DNA of 64,000 nucleotides from Chrysomallon squamiferum (taxonomy: Eukaryota; Mollusca; Gastropoda; Neomphalida; Peltospiridae). The stretch lies in the NCBI GenBank assembly GCA_012295275.1, contig CM022675.1, positions 10,645,516 through 10,709,515 of the forward strand. Reading direction: 5' to 3'. Below the pieces are notes generated by a model. That model did no database searches and was not told the origin of the DNA. It saw only the letters and a list, made by a program, of their open reading frames with translations. Position 1 is the stretch's first letter. Each line of letters begins with the position of its first letter. Shown here piece by piece: positions 61,087 to 64,000 of this stretch. Both the position numbers and the translations under genes were made by a program.

Positions 61087-64000
61087 TGTGATAATAATAA
61101 TAATAGCTATGATAATGATTACATAAATGAAGATGGTGATGATGCTGATTATCATGGTAGTGTAGTGCGCATGCGTAAAGTGTAGTAGATAAAATATACA
61201 GAATGTCTGTCATTTTGATTTATTATTTATCTAATGTAATAATTATGACGTTTTCAGACCTAGTTTGAGTATTAAACATGAGAATATTTTCAGACAAAAT
61301 GTTTTTGTCACACAGACAAACATACATCCACGCACCCATAATGTTGAAAAAATCCTGTTTGGTTTGTTCTTATGCAAGTTGCCGTCTACAAACCATTAAA
61401 AGACAGAGGTAACTTTTTTTCTTTTGTTTGTTTTATATATATATCCTTTTAAAAAAAAAGAAAAAATAAACATAAGTGAATATATTCCGTATACCAAAAT
61501 ACATTTTCCCTTTCAAACAAGATCAAAGAAATTTAAAAAAAAAATAATAAAATAATTAAAAAAAAAAGAAATAGAAATATGAAGGAGAAACTACTTAAAA
61601 GAATGTTCCGTCTTTCAAAAAAAAAAAAAAAAAAAAAAAAATGAAAAAATATTCGTAAGATGATAATTGTCGGCAACTTTCCGCATGTCACAAAATGTTA
61701 AAAGGAAAGTTAAACCGTTTGAGCACCCCTGCTTGAAAACGGCCTGTTATGACAACTTGTCAAATACGATTAGTTTGAGAATACGCGACTGAAACGTATC
61801 AGTCTGCGCAACAAAGGCTGGCGGTGTAAGGGATTCGCTTTCAGCACTTCAAAAGAAAAACCGTGTCTCGCTTCGCGAAAACACTGTAATGTCGGAGTCG
61901 TGTTTTGAGAACGCTAACGCTAACGGCCATGGGGTAAAATAACTGTCTTTTTTTGTTTTGTTGTTGTTTTTTCTTTCGTTCTTTCTTTCTTCCCTTAGAA
62001 GAGGAAGAAAAAGAGAAATACTATTTATTTGTTTAGACACAGAAGCGTTATATCTCCTCTTCGTGTTAACACGCTTTAATGACCGTGACGTAATATCCGG
62101 TTTGCTTGAAATAGCAAACAGCACGCGCCAACCAGAAAAAGAAAAAAATAATAAAATAATAAAAAAAAAAAAAGAAGAAGAAGAAGAAGAAAAATAAGAA
62201 AGCTATAGTTTATCAAACTTTGTTCGTTCAGTAAATATTCAGATCAAATATCATGGTTTTTGGTAATATTCAGTAATAATAAATATTCGTTAATTGTTTA
62301 AATATGAACAAGTAAATTATTACATTTAGTTTAAAATAACGTTAATTTATCATTCGCCTAATCGTGGTTGTTACTAGTTTCAAAAGACGTAACTGAATTT
62401 ATAACATAGGGAACTTTTAACAAAATACACCGCTGAGTATGATTTAAATAACAACAACAATAATAGTAATGATGATGTCGATCTTGATGACGACGACGAT
62501 GATATTGATGAAGATAATATTAATAATACACACATACATACATACATACATACATACATACATAAGGCAATTTATCACATTCTGACAAATATTAACATTT
62601 ATATAATTGTCATTATTCCGATTTCATTTATCATTCACAATATTGTGTTGCTGTTTTTCTCTATTTTCTTAATTATTATTTTATTAGTAATGTTACGCAG
62701 AAACATCATTTTAGGTATTACAACAGCTGTGATTTGGTTGAATTTTTTTTATAGAAACACAGTGTTTCACCCCATGAAAAAAAAAAGCTTATTATAATTT
62801 TAAAATTAATTAACGTGAATTATTCTTTCTTTTTTTAATTTTAATTTGATAATGGCTGGAACAGACAAATGTGCAAGATGCGCATATTTGGAATATTTAA
62901 TTTCATATTTGCCTCATTATTTCTATTAGTTGAAAATGTAACCACATTTGGTATTCAGAATTTATGCATTTCAGCAACTTTGGAATACTTTTGAAATAAG
63001 GTGAGAAAACTTTTGAAGAAAATGTTCTGCAAGATGTTTTTCGACCGACATCCGATGAAACTAGACTAAAAGTGTTGTACTGAAATTTGTAATATTTTTT
63101 GCTTTTTAAAATCAGATGAAAGATTTTGTTTTTTAAATTATTATATAATATATAAATTGTTACCTATTTTGATATCTGAAATCTCTTGTGTTTATCAGCA
63201 AACTGATGTATTTTGTGTTAAATGAAAATATATGCTAATTTCCGTTTCGGATTTAGATCCATGTTTTTACAAGAATATTAAATAATAAAGATTTTGGTTA
63301 CCCCCTCATCCATCCCCCACCCCGCCAAAAAAGAATAAACTAATAAAATAAAACAAAACAAAACAAACAACAACAAAACACTCCTAAAAATAAAAAAAAT
63401 AAAATTAAAAATTAAAATACCTAAAACAAATTGAAATAAATATATTATATTTCTTAAATTCAAAGAAATAATATATTTTATTAATGAAAATAATATTTTG
63501 TTCTATTATACACATATACACACACACAGACATACAGAAATACATTTTGTTTTTTCAAAAACATTTACAGTCTTTGAAATAATATACGACAAAACACGAA
63601 TATTATTTCATTCACTTAACAGAATACCAAAATTAGTTGCAGATGAAAATGATCATTTGCTGAACAATAAAAAAATAATTAATTTTTAATTGAAATATAA
63701 GCTCATTAGAATAAAAAAGGACGTGATATTTTTTTTGAGGCTTTTATGAAAGTTCACACATAAACATCTGATTTATAGAGATAACTAAAAAAAAAAAAGG
63801 CTCGTTACTCTCATTGTTAAGTTTATAAACAAAATTGAATATCATGTGCAAATCTCATAAATTATTTTTATAATATTTTTTTTGTATTAGATAAAACTGC
63901 GGAAATCATGCTTATCTAACATTTATGAATTCAGCACTGAAACACGATACCAAAATAAACACTTAACTGTCATAGTAGTCAGACTTCACGTTCGTAAGTT
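59262..64000. other. Copy B: counterpart of 46179-50830
   Basis: TAA 59690-59758, ATT and TA tract 60065-60121 with a local insertion absent from copy A, A-run 60244-60283, unique CpG blocks 60330-60900 and 61660-62130, (CATA) units 62530-62565, then AT-rich DNA to the edge. Confidence 0.75.

Larger units (their letters stand above)
51501..64000. repeat. Copy B of the duplicated segment (runs off the right edge)
   Basis: Starts right after the gap in the middle of the ATAAAATGATAATGATG tract that is at 38501 in copy A, and remains collinear to base 64000 (= 50830). Same features in the same order. Divergence is high (17 differences in the first 300 bp) to about 54.3 kb, then very low. Confidence 0.97.

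Overview
The window looks like intergenic and intronic DNA beside a Hox3 gene of an animal. I think a mollusc, probably a cephalopod, is most likely. The sequence itself shows a Hox3-type first exon, very AT-rich flanks, an extreme density of simple repeats, and no other convincing protein gene in about 59 kb. The cephalopod assignment is an inference from the known huge, gene-poor Hox intervals of that group and is not proven here. Nothing looks bacterial, viral or plasmid-like. || Layout. 1-4724 is the start of Hox3 intron 1 (the gene is on the minus strand). 4725-5088 is Hox3 coding exon 1, with an N-terminal Hox3-type motif, the IYPWM hexapeptide and a clean GTAAGA splice donor. The homeodomain exon is not in the window and must lie to the left. 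5089-5205 is the immediate upstream region, with a GTCACGTGAC palindrome and a CCAAT box. From 5.2 kb to 38.5 kb the window is Hox3 upstream DNA. If the usual collinear cluster order holds, this is the side facing the next more posterior Hox gene. It is mostly microsatellite: (TAA)n, (GA)n/(CT)n, (AAAT)n, (CA)n, and poly(A)/poly(T). Several older, decayed tandem arrays also occur (6.86-7.69, 29.75-30.4 and 34.1-34.8 kb), plus a clean 13-bp minisatellite (16.8-17.2 kb). Set into this are short unique, CpG-richer islands, some with clusters of recognisable binding sites: PBX/MEIS/HOX sites at 10.26 and 14.79-14.94 kb, E2F/NRF1/CREB/USF-like sites at 12.3-12.57 kb, ETS at 18.4 kb and a perfect DR1 at 33.91 kb. 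|| 38.5-64.0 kb is one sequence present twice. Copy A (38501-50830) and copy B (51501-64000) align end to end and are separated by about 470 bp and a run of exactly 200 N. The second contig starts with sequence already present near the end of the first. The simplest reading is an unpurged overlap of two haplotypes at a scaffold join, although a true tandem duplication cannot be excluded. Divergence between copies is patchy: about 5-6% at the left edge, almost none after about 41.3 kb, and a 335-bp block that is identical inside the divergent part. Both copies carry one hAT-like MITE of about 590 bp with 8-bp target-site duplications. || Function. The only gene I can name is Hox3, an anterior-group homeodomain transcription factor. 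Everything else is candidate regulatory DNA, mobile-element remnants or simple repeat. Long ORFs outside the Hox3 exon are homopeptide products of microsatellites or short chance ORFs. Where the copies allow a test, the larger candidate frames of copy A are broken, or kept open only through shifted frames, in copy B.
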